A stretch of DNA of 45,130 nucleotides from contig PAGZ01000047.1 of the NCBI GenBank assembly GCA_002704625.1, positions 11,939 through 57,068 on the forward strand, written 5' to 3'. The translations under genes were made by a program, and so were the position numbers. Under the pieces are notes generated by a model. It had not been told where the DNA came from, searched no databases, and saw only the letters and a list, made by a program, of their open reading frames with translations. How positions within the stretch are numbered: position 1 is the stretch's first letter; each line of letters begins with the position of its first letter. Shown here piece by piece: positions 24,438-33,695 of this stretch. Origin of the DNA: Candidatus Pelagibacter sp. (GTDB lineage Bacteria > Pseudomonadota > Alphaproteobacteria > Pelagibacterales > Pelagibacteraceae).

Positions 24438-26246
24438 TTAATTCTCTAAAACCATTTCCTTATCATCTTCATCGATAGAAGAAGTATTATTATAGCATGC
24501 CAGTGTTCTTGCGCTGGCATCAGTTGCATTTACCCATTTCGGCATCCAAAAATATGGCACGATGTTATCTCTATCAGAATATTGATCGCAAAATATTTTT
24601 CTATACCATGCCTGTTCTTTAGTCTTAGGAGGCATATGATTGCCAGCAGCAATATTTTCACTTTCAACATCAAAATCAATATCAGCAACATAATCTTGAA
24701 TAACTTCATACCATGATTTTTTTTGTGACGAAACACCATCAGAAAATGCCTCTTTTGTTCGCCAAAGAACGCTACTTGGAAGTAATGTATTATAATGCAT
24801 ATGAAAAGCTCCCCTAAGAAGAAGCTTTGTTGGTCTACTTAATATTATTTTTCGTATATTAGAGTCACTATGATATTGCGAAGCTATTTGATCCCATAAC
24901 ATATTATTTTTATTGAAATCTGAGTTTGGATTGCGAATACACGGAGGGATATTAATATACATTTGTATAAAACTTTTATCTAAAAATGGTGTTCTTGGCT
25001 CTAAGCCGTGAATAGATACACTTTTGTCTGATCTAAGAACATCAAAATAGTGAATGTTGTTAATTAGTCGCTTACACTCAACATCAAATGATATGTCATC
25101 TGGTGCAGCAGTAAAATATAAGTAACCACCTGTTACTTCATCACTACCATCACCATTTAAAACAACTTTTTCTTTGCCAATTTGTGCTATACGCTTTGAA
25201 ACAAGATAGTTACCAACACTTGCACGTACAGTAGTAGTATCATAACTTTCTATGCTTTTAACTACTTCTGGTATAGCACGCAAAAAGTCTTGCTCAGAAA
25301 GAACAATAGACTCGTGATCACTGCCAATGTGATCAGCAACAATCTTAGCCATTCTAAGATCTTCAGAACCTTCAAATCCGATACCATATGTTTTTAGTTT
25401 CCCAGAATATAATTTACATGCTAGTGCTGCAACTAAACTACTATCTAAGCCACCAGATAAAAGACAAGCAACAGGTCGATCTGTATTAGTCACGCGCTTT
25501 CTAACTGCATCAGTTAGATTATAAACAATTGCTTCTGTAAATAGTTGAATATTGGTTTGTGTATGAGAAAGTGTTTTGTAGCTTATTGTACAAGGAACCA
25601 TATTATGATATTTTTCACTCTTTTCTAGATACCATTTAGCATTTACACGCCAATCTTTTTTGTACGTAGTAATTGTACCTGGAGTAATTTGATTAATAGT
25701 TCCAGTTTCTGTAAGTGCATGTAGAACTTTTAATTCTGATGCAACTGCAATAACATTATGTTCTGCAATAACATTATGTTCTGTAACAACATTATTTAAT
25801 ACATAAAGTGGTCTTACTCCGTATGGATCACGTACTACAAAAACCTTGTCTGGTTCTGTTCCTGTTATACGTTTATCTTGCAAAATAAAAGCAAACTCAC
25901 CATCTAACAATTCAGCACATCTTTCTATCCCAACTTTTCTATAAAGATGAATAATAATTTCACAATCATTTTTAGTTGTTGGTGTTATTTTAAGTAGTTC
26001 GCATAGTTCGTTATAATTATAAATCTCACCATTGCAAATCAATATACAATCATCAATATCTAAGGGCATCATTGATTGAGGATCAAGACCATTAATGGCT
26101 AGTCTGTGAAACACATGATGTACACTATTACATGTTTGTGAATCTGTTTGTTCAGGTCCTCGTGCTTTTCCTGCATCAACTGCTCCATACAAATCTAGAG
26201 ATGAATCACATGCGTGATAATTCAATATGCTAAGAATGCCACACAT
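24438..26246 (-). CDS. asnB: Asparagine synthase (glutamine-hydrolysing)
   Basis: 602 residues. The start is set by chemistry: MCGIL puts the glutaminase nucleophile Cys at position 2, so the ATG at 26246 is used and the in-frame codons upstream are rejected. Glutaminase domain 1 to about 190 with NGEIYNY (about 72-78) and DGEFAF (115-120); synthetase domain with the pyrophosphate loop SGGLDSS (264-270). It makes asparagine from aspartate, glutamine and ATP. About 156-167 hold a doubled EHNVIA caused by an 18-bp duplication, in a surface loop. A virus copy could redirect host nitrogen towards Asn-rich viral proteins. Confidence 0.95.
   Translation of the reverse strand: MCGILSILNYHACDSSLDLYGAVDAGKARGPEQTDSQTCNSVHHVFHRLAINGLDPQSMMPLDIDDCILICNGEIYNYNELCELLKITPTTKNDCEIIIHLYRKVGIERCAELLDGEFAFILQDKRITGTEPDKVFVVRDPYGVRPLYVLNNVVTEHNVIAEHNVIAVASELKVLHALTETGTINQITPGTITTYKKDWRVNAKWYLEKSEKYHNMVPCTISYKTLSHTQTNIQLFTEAIVYNLTDAVRKRVTNTDRPVACLLSGGLDSSLVAALACKLYSGKLKTYGIGFEGSEDLRMAKIVADHIGSDHESIVLSEQDFLRAIPEVVKSIESYDTTTVRASVGNYLVSKRIAQIGKEKVVLNGDGSDEVTGGYLYFTAAPDDISFDVECKRLINNIHYFDVLRSDKSVSIHGLEPRTPFLDKSFIQMYINIPPCIRNPNSDFNKNNMLWDQIASQYHSDSNIRKIILSRPTKLLLRGAFHMHYNTLLPSSVLWRTKEAFSDGVSSQKKSWYEVIQDYVADIDFDVESENIAAGNHMPPKTKEQAWYRKIFCDQYSDRDNIVPYFWMPKWVNATDASARTLACYNNTSSIDEDDKEMVLEN
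25746..25781. repeat. Perfect 18-bp tandem duplication inside asnB
   Basis: TGCAATAACATTATGTTC occurs twice back to back (25746-25763, 25764-25781), followed by a decayed third copy (25782-25799). It preserves frame and doubles EHNVIA in the protein. Confidence 0.9.
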
Positions 26247-26327
26247 ATTATTAGTATTATTAGTCACTTTACTTTAGGTTATTTACCGAATGTGTTTGGA
26301 AATATTATGCTAACTATTATATATATA

Positions 26328-26840
26328 ATGAGTAATAAAGTTAATCAATATTACATATGTGGTCTTAATAGAGATGTTGAAATTAGTAATAGAATTGCCG
26401 AAAGAAATATGCCCTCCCGACCTCTACAACCGCAGTTTAGTCAAAGACCCGTTTCTACAAAATACGCATTATTGCCAATTATTGATCGCAGAGCACCAAC
26501 AACAGTACCAATTCATAATGAACCTACATTTAGTGTAGGTAATGTGTTCAATCCTGGTAATGCACAATCACCATGGAGTGGTTTTGCATCAAATATTAAT
26601 GACGAGTCAACATTAAGACGACAATTTTTTGCCATGCAAAACTGTGAACAAAAAGAATATGTTCCTTCGACAAAAAGCGACTTGTATCAAGTAGAAGCTG
26701 TTGGTAGAAAAGAACAACAACAGTTTCCAGGTTTATTCCAAGAACAACAATTTGCACCTTTTAATCCAAATACATGTGATCTAGGAAAAGATCTTTTTAA
26801 CAATAGCACGCGGTCCCAATTAATGAATAGTAACTGTTAA
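26328..26840 (+). CDS. Conserved virion-type protein of unknown function
   Basis: 170 residues from the ATG at 26328, which follows an AT-rich run; an upstream in-frame extension into asnB is rejected. About 20-55 read RNMPSRPLQPQFSQRPVSTKY followed by LPIIDRRAP, which I recognise as a recurrent pattern in Imitervirales proteins (P-L-x-P-x-[FY]-x-x-RPV-x-T-K-Y). The rest is Asn/Gln/Phe-rich without membrane segments. Likely a virion component, by memory only. The neighbours on both sides are also small conserved virus genes. Confidence 0.75.
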   Translation: MSNKVNQYYICGLNRDVEISNRIAERNMPSRPLQPQFSQRPVSTKYALLPIIDRRAPTTVPIHNEPTFSVGNVFNPGNAQSPWSGFASNINDESTLRRQFFAMQNCEQKEYVPSTKSDLYQVEAVGRKEQQQFPGLFQEQQFAPFNPNTCDLGKDLFNNSTRSQLMNSNC

Positions 26841-26891
26841 GATAGTAAATGTGTATTAAAGAGTGAATAATAATTTTATTAGAATAATCTA

Positions 26892-27476
26892 ATGACTAGT
26901 AAAATGCCTGATAGTAATTTTAATACCAATGAGGTTACTTTAAGATTTTTAGCAAATAATGTTTATCAAGAAGTAATGGAAAAGAAGGATGAAAAAAATA
27001 AACCAACACAGGAAGATTACAAGTTTTATAAAAAACGTCTTTATTCTCTCCACAAGCAGATGTTAAAAGGTAATTATCCTACTGATAATTTAAAACACGC
27101 TCACATGTTATACGTGAGTGAATTAATAGAATATATGAAAGTTACAGATCGCGCCGATTTACTACAAAAAGATTTTGAAAAAAGTACAACAAATAAAAAT
27201 ATACAATATGATGCTGGTATTAATCTTTCACCAATAGCAGAGTCATGTACAAAAAAAGCGGATATGGGTATTATGAAACAAATTGAGGGCAAAGAAGGAA
27301 GTTTAGATGATTTTGTAGAGAGAAAAACTGTTCGAATGTTGCGGCCACCTCCTCCACCAAGAAAAAAAAATCTAGATATTAAAACCGATGAACATAAGGT
27401 AAAAGGTCTTAAAAAGAAAATACCGGAATCTCCTATTAAATGTTATGTGAATAAAAATTGTAAAAAAAACGTATAA
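26892..27476 (+). CDS. Conserved helical virus protein of unknown function
   Basis: 194 residues. The N-terminal two thirds are helical, with YKFYKKRLYSLHKQMLKG (43-60) and LYVSELIEYMKVTDRADLLQKDF (about 73-95), a pattern I associate with a conserved mimivirus-relative family. A Pro run (RPPPPPRKK, about 151-159) separates it from a Lys-rich tail that ends CYVNKNCKKNV. No enzyme motif. 51 nt downstream of the previous gene and possibly coexpressed with it. Confidence 0.7.
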   Translation: MTSKMPDSNFNTNEVTLRFLANNVYQEVMEKKDEKNKPTQEDYKFYKKRLYSLHKQMLKGNYPTDNLKHAHMLYVSELIEYMKVTDRADLLQKDFEKSTTNKNIQYDAGINLSPIAESCTKKADMGIMKQIEGKEGSLDDFVERKTVRMLRPPPPPRKKNLDIKTDEHKVKGLKKKIPESPIKCYVNKNCKKNV

Positions 27477-27481
27477 AATAA

Positions 27482-28228
27482 TTACCTTCTTTGTCTAGTT
27501 TGTTTTTTACGCAATTTATTTTTTTTTGTAGTTTTTTGATGTTTCAATGGAGCTCGTTGCACTACTTTTCCAGTATGACGATTTTTTAAAATTAGTGCTT
27601 TTTTTTCAGTTCTGGATATGTATGTTTTTGCAAACTTAGCAGGACTCGTTTTTGCTATAGTCTTCATTGACATTGCACATGCTGGACAGCATGTTTTAAT
27701 AACATAGGTTTTACCTTTATATTTAAGATCATGTTTTTTGGTAGTAGCCATATATTTACCATTTACAGGCATCATATGAGGACAACAGCTAGTCATTTTT
27801 TTTGACTTACATGTTTTATTGTTAGTATTTTTGAGAACGCGTTTAGTTTTTGACATATATATTTTAAATGACATTTTTTTTCTATTGGATTTATCTGTCT
27901 TGCTTCTCTTACTTAAAAACTTAAAATATTTTTCAGCTAGCTTGTAGCGCGAATATATATTTTTGGCTTTCTTGTATCTATTTTTATGTTTGTACATTGC
28001 CTCTAAACGCACCTTCATTATCATACCTACTTGCCAAATGCGTTTATGACTATATTTACCACTCTTATAAAGTCGTTCAAGTTTTTGGATAGTATTTTTC
28101 ACATCATCTACTGTTGAATATTTAATAGAAATAGTATCTTTTGGATTTTTATCAATATAAACATCAAAAGATTTTTTAGGATTTTTAGGATTGTATAAAA
28201 ATTGTTTTTTTGATTTTTTGTTTATCAT
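27482..28228 (-). CDS. Lys-rich protein with Cys-Cys zinc-like motif
   Basis: 248 residues from the ATG at 28228; another ATG at 28246 would overlap the divergent gene. About 20% Lys. The middle is helical (KLERLYKSGKYSHKRIWQVG, KLAEKYFKFLSK). About 145-190 hold SCCPHMMPVNGKYMATTKKH followed by YVIKTCCPACAMSM: two CC pairs and CxxC with His residues, a likely metal site and recurrent in mimivirus relatives. It ends in a basic tail (KKNKLRKKQTRQRR) like other putative DNA-packing or virion core proteins. Its start codon lies only 9 nt from that of the divergent gene at 28238. Confidence 0.75.
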   Translation of the reverse strand: MINKKSKKQFLYNPKNPKKSFDVYIDKNPKDTISIKYSTVDDVKNTIQKLERLYKSGKYSHKRIWQVGMIMKVRLEAMYKHKNRYKKAKNIYSRYKLAEKYFKFLSKRSKTDKSNRKKMSFKIYMSKTKRVLKNTNNKTCKSKKMTSCCPHMMPVNGKYMATTKKHDLKYKGKTYVIKTCCPACAMSMKTIAKTSPAKFAKTYISRTEKKALILKNRHTGKVVQRAPLKHQKTTKKNKLRKKQTRQRR

Positions 28229-28237
28229 ATATATATA

Positions 28238-28426
28238 ATGACACATTTAAGTAGCCCAACTGCTATAGGAATAATGATATTTTATTCTTTTTTAACCTTC
28301 TTTCTAGGTCCATTAGTAACCCGACCATTTATGAAAGATCATCCAGATCAATGTGTGGCAGGATTTTTACTTGGTTTTACTGTTAGTATATTTTTATGGA
28401 TGAAATATGGTAGAAAATTGGTTTAA
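28238..28426 (+). CDS. Small two-helix membrane protein
   Basis: 62 residues: hydrophobic helices at about 11-28 and 41-54 joined by a charged loop (RPFMKDHPDQ), short basic end. The stop overlaps the convergent protease gene by 4 nt. Small size, but membrane character, tight packing and codon use fit a real gene, probably a virion membrane peptide. Confidence 0.7.
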   Translation: MTHLSSPTAIGIMIFYSFLTFFLGPLVTRPFMKDHPDQCVAGFLLGFTVSIFLWMKYGRKLV

Positions 28427-29349
28427 CTAATATTGTTACTATGATCAAAATAAACATGTCTGAACTTTTCCATTTCTGCATCAGAAATAGAATGGTCTAT
28501 AAAATAACGGTATGTTTTCTCTCCACTTAAAATCTGTGTAATCATGTAGAGAGAATAAACACCACACTCACTATCTTCCATTTGATGTTCTTTTGGGTGA
28601 TTTTGATAGAACTTAATATCATAACCTAGATTTTCACCTTGTTTAATAACTCTATTTGCGAAAATCATTATTTCATCTTTTACCGGATCACCATTGCTAT
28701 CAAAATAAAATATATATGGATGTGGCTTACTTTGCATATTTATAATTAATGATACCCAATGCTCACCATCTTTTGTGTGCGGATCAGTATTAAAAATCAC
28801 TCCTATTATTTTTTTTCGTTTTCGTAACATATTTTTCAAATCAAATCTGCACAGTTCTTCCCATACACAATCACCATACATAAGATGAGTATCAAAATCA
28901 ATAGGAGATGGTCCAATGAATGCAAAACGCGGATAAGCTTTTTCGAAATGTTTCATTACAGCAATGATATCTAAACTATTCAACCATTCATTAGGATTAT
29001 TTTTCCATGATAACGGAGCATTTGGTGCAAATGTATAAGATGTAATTTCTGGACCTAATTTATTTGCTGCAAACTTTTGTCGCATCCAACATTTTTCTGT
29101 ATCGCATACCCCTGTAAATCTATCGCGCAATGCTTGCCATATTTTATGATTATCATTAGTTGTTATTTTATCGTGTTTATGTCTAGCATTCCAAAGATTT
29201 TTCATTTTTTGTAAAGCTTCACTCGTATAACAGGTATCTTTATGTGCGCTTTTACTTTTAGCGGGACTACATGTTGGTTTCATTTTTTGATGCACTTTTT
29301 TTGTTTTATTCCCACTATGTTTTTTAATTTTAGCTGTTTTTCCAGGCAT
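28423..29349 (-). CDS. Ulp1/adenain-like cysteine protease
   Basis: 308 residues. The catalytic residues of the C48 clan are all seen: H197 in GEHWVSL, D217 in YFDSNG, Q256 in EHQMEDSECG and C262 in SECGVYSL. The N-terminal 100 residues are Lys-rich. Related Ulp1-like proteases in poxviruses (I7), asfarvirus (pS273R) and mimiviruses cleave capsid or core precursors or remove ubiquitin-like modifiers; virion maturation is the likely role. Late-type upstream region (AT-rich, no early octamer). Confidence 0.9.
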   Translation of the reverse strand: MPGKTAKIKKHSGNKTKKVHQKMKPTCSPAKSKSAHKDTCYTSEALQKMKNLWNARHKHDKITTNDNHKIWQALRDRFTGVCDTEKCWMRQKFAANKLGPEITSYTFAPNAPLSWKNNPNEWLNSLDIIAVMKHFEKAYPRFAFIGPSPIDFDTHLMYGDCVWEELCRFDLKNMLRKRKKIIGVIFNTDPHTKDGEHWVSLIINMQSKPHPYIFYFDSNGDPVKDEIMIFANRVIKQGENLGYDIKFYQNHPKEHQMEDSECGVYSLYMITQILSGEKTYRYFIDHSISDAEMEKFRHVYFDHSNNIS

Positions 29350-29419
29350 ATTATATTATAAAAGTATTATAATTCTCTTATTTTATTTAGTTTAAAAGCA
29401 AGACACAATATATTATTAT

Positions 29420-30244
29420 ATGAGCTTTTCTAGCCAAGATAATAAACGATTATTATGGGGTCTAATGGCAGACAGCAATGTTTTTGCGGGAATAGATGAT
29501 ACTAAAGTAGAAGAAGTGAAACAATTATTTGAAAAAGAAATCATAGATATATCTAATGCGCCAGAAAGCTTGTTAGATAAAAATAAAAAAATATTAACTT
29601 CAATGAGTACAAAGCTAAACTATTTACGTACTTCTAATATAACACAACAATCATCTGAGGAAGCACCTTCGCGCGTTACAAGTAAGGAGCTAGCTGAAGA
29701 GAGAAGTGAAAAAATGCAAAATAAGTTTCAAAATAAGCAACAAGAGTTTAATAAATTAATATCTGAAGAAAAACCAAAAGGAATTGACTTTTCAGACAAT
29801 TCAGAGGAAAAACCAATTGGATCTGAAATGGATAATTTGTTAGCAAATATTATGGAAAAAAGATCAAAACAATTAAATCAAGTTATGCAAGATCAAGATA
29901 CAAATGCAGCGGAAAAATGGATTAGTAATAATGGTGCTGGTTCAGATATTAATCCAGAACCACTAATATTAAATATTGGCGAAAAAATAGAAAAACCATC
30001 AATTACTTTTGTAAATACACCACCTAATGTAAAAGATAAACGTGTAACTTTTTCAGAAGATTCAAAAGAGGAAAATAGTTTAGATTTAATACAATTTTTA
30101 TCATCTAAAAGTAATTCTAATTCTAGTCAAGAAGATCCAGCATTTTTATCTCCAAAAGAAAATGTAAAAGATCAAATAATGAAAATTATAACTAAAATAG
30201 AGCAAGATCTTATTGAAATAAAAGAAAAATTAAAAGATATGTAG
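29420..30244 (+). CDS. Charged, largely helical protein of unknown function
   Basis: 274 residues. It starts NKRLLWGLMADSNVFAGI (8-25) and continues VEEVKQLFEKEI, a head segment that looks conserved among mimivirus relatives (short N-terminal motif followed by disorder). The rest is Glu/Lys/Ser/Asn-rich and disordered, with a KDKRVTFSED stretch (about 208-217) and a C-terminal coiled coil (IMKIITKIEQDLIEIKEKLK). No enzyme motif. Probably a structural or scaffold protein. It converges on the helicase gene, and a hairpin follows its stop immediately. Confidence 0.7.
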   Translation: MSFSSQDNKRLLWGLMADSNVFAGIDDTKVEEVKQLFEKEIIDISNAPESLLDKNKKILTSMSTKLNYLRTSNITQQSSEEAPSRVTSKELAEERSEKMQNKFQNKQQEFNKLISEEKPKGIDFSDNSEEKPIGSEMDNLLANIMEKRSKQLNQVMQDQDTNAAEKWISNNGAGSDINPEPLILNIGEKIEKPSITFVNTPPNVKDKRVTFSEDSKEENSLDLIQFLSSKSNSNSSQEDPAFLSPKENVKDQIMKIITKIEQDLIEIKEKLKDM

Positions 30245-30287
30245 GATCTCTTATAATTATATAATAAATATCAGAGATCAATTATAA
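30245..30287. terminator. Hairpin between convergent genes
   Basis: GATCTCT (30245-30251) pairs with AGAGATC (30273-30279), and TTATAATT (30251-30258) also matches AATTATAA (30280-30287), in the 44-nt gap between the two convergent stops. Confidence 0.55.
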
Positions 30288-30288
30288 A

Positions 30289-33200
30289 TTATAATCGACG
30301 AAACTCAATTTCTTTTCCTTTTTTGATAATTTGTCCAACTTGAATAGGCCGTTTTGCCATGTAACTATCCCAATCATATACATTACCTGTTTCTTCAACT
30401 AAAGCATATTTGGTGCCTTCAATACTAACTTCAATTGCATCAAGTTCTATCTCTCGCTCATTTTGAGCAGCAACTGCATCATCATCCTCATCTGCATATG
30501 ATCCAGCAAATGAAAATAATGATGGATCAACAGTCCCAAATGAAAAGCATGTTAGCCCTTCGTTATTAGTATCATGAAGAGAGCAATCAATAGAAGCTTC
30601 TTTAACCGAATCTAATAATTTATCTGTTACTTCTTCTTTTAGATTGGCAATTTCAAAAAGTGCTTGATCACTAGTGAATGGCGTAATACCATCACGTTTG
30701 CTTGTATCTTTTAATCTTAATTCTATAGTAGCTTCACTACTAAGTTGTTCCTTAGAGAATACCATAAGATAAAGAAACACGTCAACACTTCTTAGTTGTT
30801 CTGGTAATTCTTGGTGAGAACATATTCTGCGTGCTCTACCTATAACTTGCTGGATTCTAACAGGATGCCAATAGGGTTCCATAATATGAACATACCGAGT
30901 GTTTTTAAGAGAAATGCCTTCTGCACCAGAAGCAGTAATCATAAATATTTTAATTATTTCCCCATATTTATTGTCACCAGATATTTTTCTTAGTTCAGCT
31001 TCAAGAGAAGGGCTAATAAACTTCCAATCACCATTGTAAACATTTCTAACAATTTCTTTTTCTTCTGCACTTTCTGTACCAGTATATAATACAAACATAG
31101 GTTTACCACGATCTTCTAAAGGAACATTCATTTTCCAACCCTGTTCAGTGTTTTTAATTTTAAACTCTGCAAATCCGTTGGCTTCAAGTACAAGTTTAAA
31201 AACTCCAATACCTTCAAGAGTACGAAATTGACTGTATACAAGATGTAATCCGCGATGTTCAGGATTTGTAATATTATCTAATATAGCTGCCATTTTTGGG
31301 CCAAATCTTTCAAGATTTTCTCCAGTAAGATACTTTTCTTTATTAGTTCTTAACATAGAAAGTGCACTTTTAATGCGTTGATCATATGATCCGTCAATTT
31401 TTTCATCATCTGGTATATCATCAGCATCAATTCTACCATCAACATTATCACTTGTAATCTCAGCATCAAGTAAATCTTCATCGGCTATGTCTGTTAATTC
31501 TTCTGTAGTTTCGCCGTCCTCTTCTTTTTTATCTGGCATGGGTCGTTTAATATCTGGCCTTGGAAAAACAAAATTACAAAATGCTCTTGAAAAAATCCGA
31601 TATGTTGATACTGTTTCTTCGTATAATCCAGCTCCAACATTTTTTTTTCGCTTTCTAGCATTATTTAATTCAATTTTTCTTTCTTGGACACGAGCCTCTT
31701 CATAAACTCCAAATTGAAAGTCACTCATAGTTACATCAACAATATGGAAGTTTTGGCCTTTTGTATATCTAGGCATAAGATTTTCCTGTGCACTTCTAAA
31801 ATAAGAAGCAAGTCCCAATATCCTACGCTTAAACATATTTTGATTTCTAACGTTATTTTCATCATCTACGAATAAAGCTTTAAAATCATCAAGTTTATCT
31901 GGTAAAGCCTTGTAATTTTCAATACTCGTTCTAGTAATGGTTATGCGTTGTTTTCCAAGTAAACGAGTTAAATGTCCAACAAAGTCAGCATCTGTCATTT
32001 CACCTCTATCACCAACTCTAACACCTTCATATACTCCTTTTGATGTTTTGTTAACAAAACCAAATGGATTTCGTGTTACAGTTAAAGTTGTAGAACTAGA
32101 ATTATAATCAATAAAGTCTGTAATATTACCGCCTAATACTGTGCTTTTAAACATATCTTGAAAAGTTTTTTTAGTTATACTTCTTTCTGAGTTAATAGTT
32201 AATTTAAAGTTCCAGGTTTTAATGTAACCTCTGAGCATATTAAAGAGTATAGCTATTTCATTAGGATAATTAATAATTGGAGTACCAGACAACATAATAA
32301 TTTTTGCATTATCTGCAGCCATTAAAAGCTGATACAACTGCATAGAAGTAGATTCATTATCATTTCTAGTTAGTTTATTAACAATCCGTCCCACAAGATT
32401 GTGTGCTTCATCAATAATTACTACAGTATTATCAAACGGATTCACGCGACTACCATCTTTATCTTTTGTTAATTGATTTAAGTGGCTTTTTCGAAGTCCA
32501 TTATAAGAAATAAATTGGTATTTGTATCGAATCATTTCATCTAATTGTTTATCAAGCTGTTCTTTTTCTACAGATTTCAATGAGTCATAATTAGGAGATT
32601 TTTTGACATTTACTAACCAAGCTCCACCAGCTTTTATAATATATTCTATAGAAAGGTTTAATACAGAAGATAATGTATTGATATTTTCCTCTGTAGCAGA
32701 AACAAACTCCCAAAATTGATTTTTTTTGTACATTAAATCTCCGCATTTTTTTAATTCTTCATAGTAGTTTCTACGAAGAGAAGCAGGTGTCATAACAATA
32801 ATTCTTTTATTGTCTTTCATGCCTTCAGCAATCGCAATAGAAGAACAAGTTTTACCTGACCCAAGACCATGATACAAAAGTATACCTCTATATGGTGTAA
32901 TTAAATTAAGATAGTCTCTAACAATTTTTTGATGTGCCATTAATGAAAAATCATTACCACTTCTACTTTCACATGTTGTATTGGCAGCAGCATCTTGAAG
33001 TTCTTCTTTGTAAGGAGCAAATAATGAATTAATAAAATTAATAAATATCTCACGATTGTCCATATAATATTCAGATGCTTTTATCAAAATCTCAGCTGGC
33101 TTTGGAGCTAAACGTTCTGCCATAGTTGTCTCACCAATCTGTACAAGACCTTCTGGTAAAACTCTAGTTATACCTATTGGCGTTTTTCTTTTGCGACGTC

Positions 33201-33543
33201 TAGGTGGAGGTGTATCACCGTCTTCTTCTACAAGAAGTTTAACTTTTCGTTGTAATTTTTTTTGTTTCTTTGTTATCTCTTTTATGGGCTGCTCAAGCGG
33301 GACATTATCTACTTGAATTTTTACATCTGATATATTAGGTTTTTGTAGTTTTATAGCCATTGCTGGTTCTAACTGCTGTAAAAACTGCTCTCTATTAAAT
33401 CCGAGTTCTGCACGTCTATCAACAATTTTAGTTTGTAATTCCACTTCTATAGCCTGTTCTGGTGGTTTTATTATTACATCAATATCATTTGGGCGTTTAG
33501 GTTGATTTTTAACTTTTAATCTAGCTAAAAGAGCGGCAGACAT
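30289..33543 (-). CDS. SNF2-like DEAH helicase of the poxvirus D6/D11 type
   Basis: 1084 residues. Walker A HGLGSGKT (about 224-231), motif Ia VMTPASLRRNYYEEL, DEAH box IIDEAH (about 375-380), motif III LSGTPI, and motifs V/VI in SGAEGISL and QQVIGRARR. The wording HGLGSGKTCSSIAIAEG and the long insert between RecA-like domains match the transcription helicases related to vaccinia D6R (early transcription factor small subunit) and D11L (NPH-I) that mimivirus relatives encode; I cannot decide between the two. N-terminal 150 residues are basic and unique. Such proteins are usually packed in the virion and act in early transcription start or termination. Confidence 0.85.
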   Translation of the reverse strand: MSAALLARLKVKNQPKRPNDIDVIIKPPEQAIEVELQTKIVDRRAELGFNREQFLQQLEPAMAIKLQKPNISDVKIQVDNVPLEQPIKEITKKQKKLQRKVKLLVEEDGDTPPPRRRKRKTPIGITRVLPEGLVQIGETTMAERLAPKPAEILIKASEYYMDNREIFINFINSLFAPYKEELQDAAANTTCESRSGNDFSLMAHQKIVRDYLNLITPYRGILLYHGLGSGKTCSSIAIAEGMKDNKRIIVMTPASLRRNYYEELKKCGDLMYKKNQFWEFVSATEENINTLSSVLNLSIEYIIKAGGAWLVNVKKSPNYDSLKSVEKEQLDKQLDEMIRYKYQFISYNGLRKSHLNQLTKDKDGSRVNPFDNTVVIIDEAHNLVGRIVNKLTRNDNESTSMQLYQLLMAADNAKIIMLSGTPIINYPNEIAILFNMLRGYIKTWNFKLTINSERSITKKTFQDMFKSTVLGGNITDFIDYNSSSTTLTVTRNPFGFVNKTSKGVYEGVRVGDRGEMTDADFVGHLTRLLGKQRITITRTSIENYKALPDKLDDFKALFVDDENNVRNQNMFKRRILGLASYFRSAQENLMPRYTKGQNFHIVDVTMSDFQFGVYEEARVQERKIELNNARKRKKNVGAGLYEETVSTYRIFSRAFCNFVFPRPDIKRPMPDKKEEDGETTEELTDIADEDLLDAEITSDNVDGRIDADDIPDDEKIDGSYDQRIKSALSMLRTNKEKYLTGENLERFGPKMAAILDNITNPEHRGLHLVYSQFRTLEGIGVFKLVLEANGFAEFKIKNTEQGWKMNVPLEDRGKPMFVLYTGTESAEEKEIVRNVYNGDWKFISPSLEAELRKISGDNKYGEIIKIFMITASGAEGISLKNTRYVHIMEPYWHPVRIQQVIGRARRICSHQELPEQLRSVDVFLYLMVFSKEQLSSEATIELRLKDTSKRDGITPFTSDQALFEIANLKEEVTDKLLDSVKEASIDCSLHDTNNEGLTCFSFGTVDPSLFSFAGSYADEDDDAVAAQNEREIELDAIEVSIEGTKYALVEETGNVYDWDSYMAKRPIQVGQIIKKGKEIEFRRL

Positions 33544-33695
33544 ATATAGTATTTTAATATAAAAGTTTTATTTAGTTTTATCATATATGATAATCAGGTA
33601 AGTATTTTAATTAAGAAAAATATATCATATTATTAATTATCAAGATAGTATTGATAATGAGGCTAATATTTTACACAATCAATAATTAGGAAGGT

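Noticed and set aside
26214..26327. Upstream extension of the virion-type protein into asnB
   Set aside because: Overlaps the asnB start on the other strand; the ATG at 26328 follows a typical AT-rich leader and begins the conserved-looking sequence.
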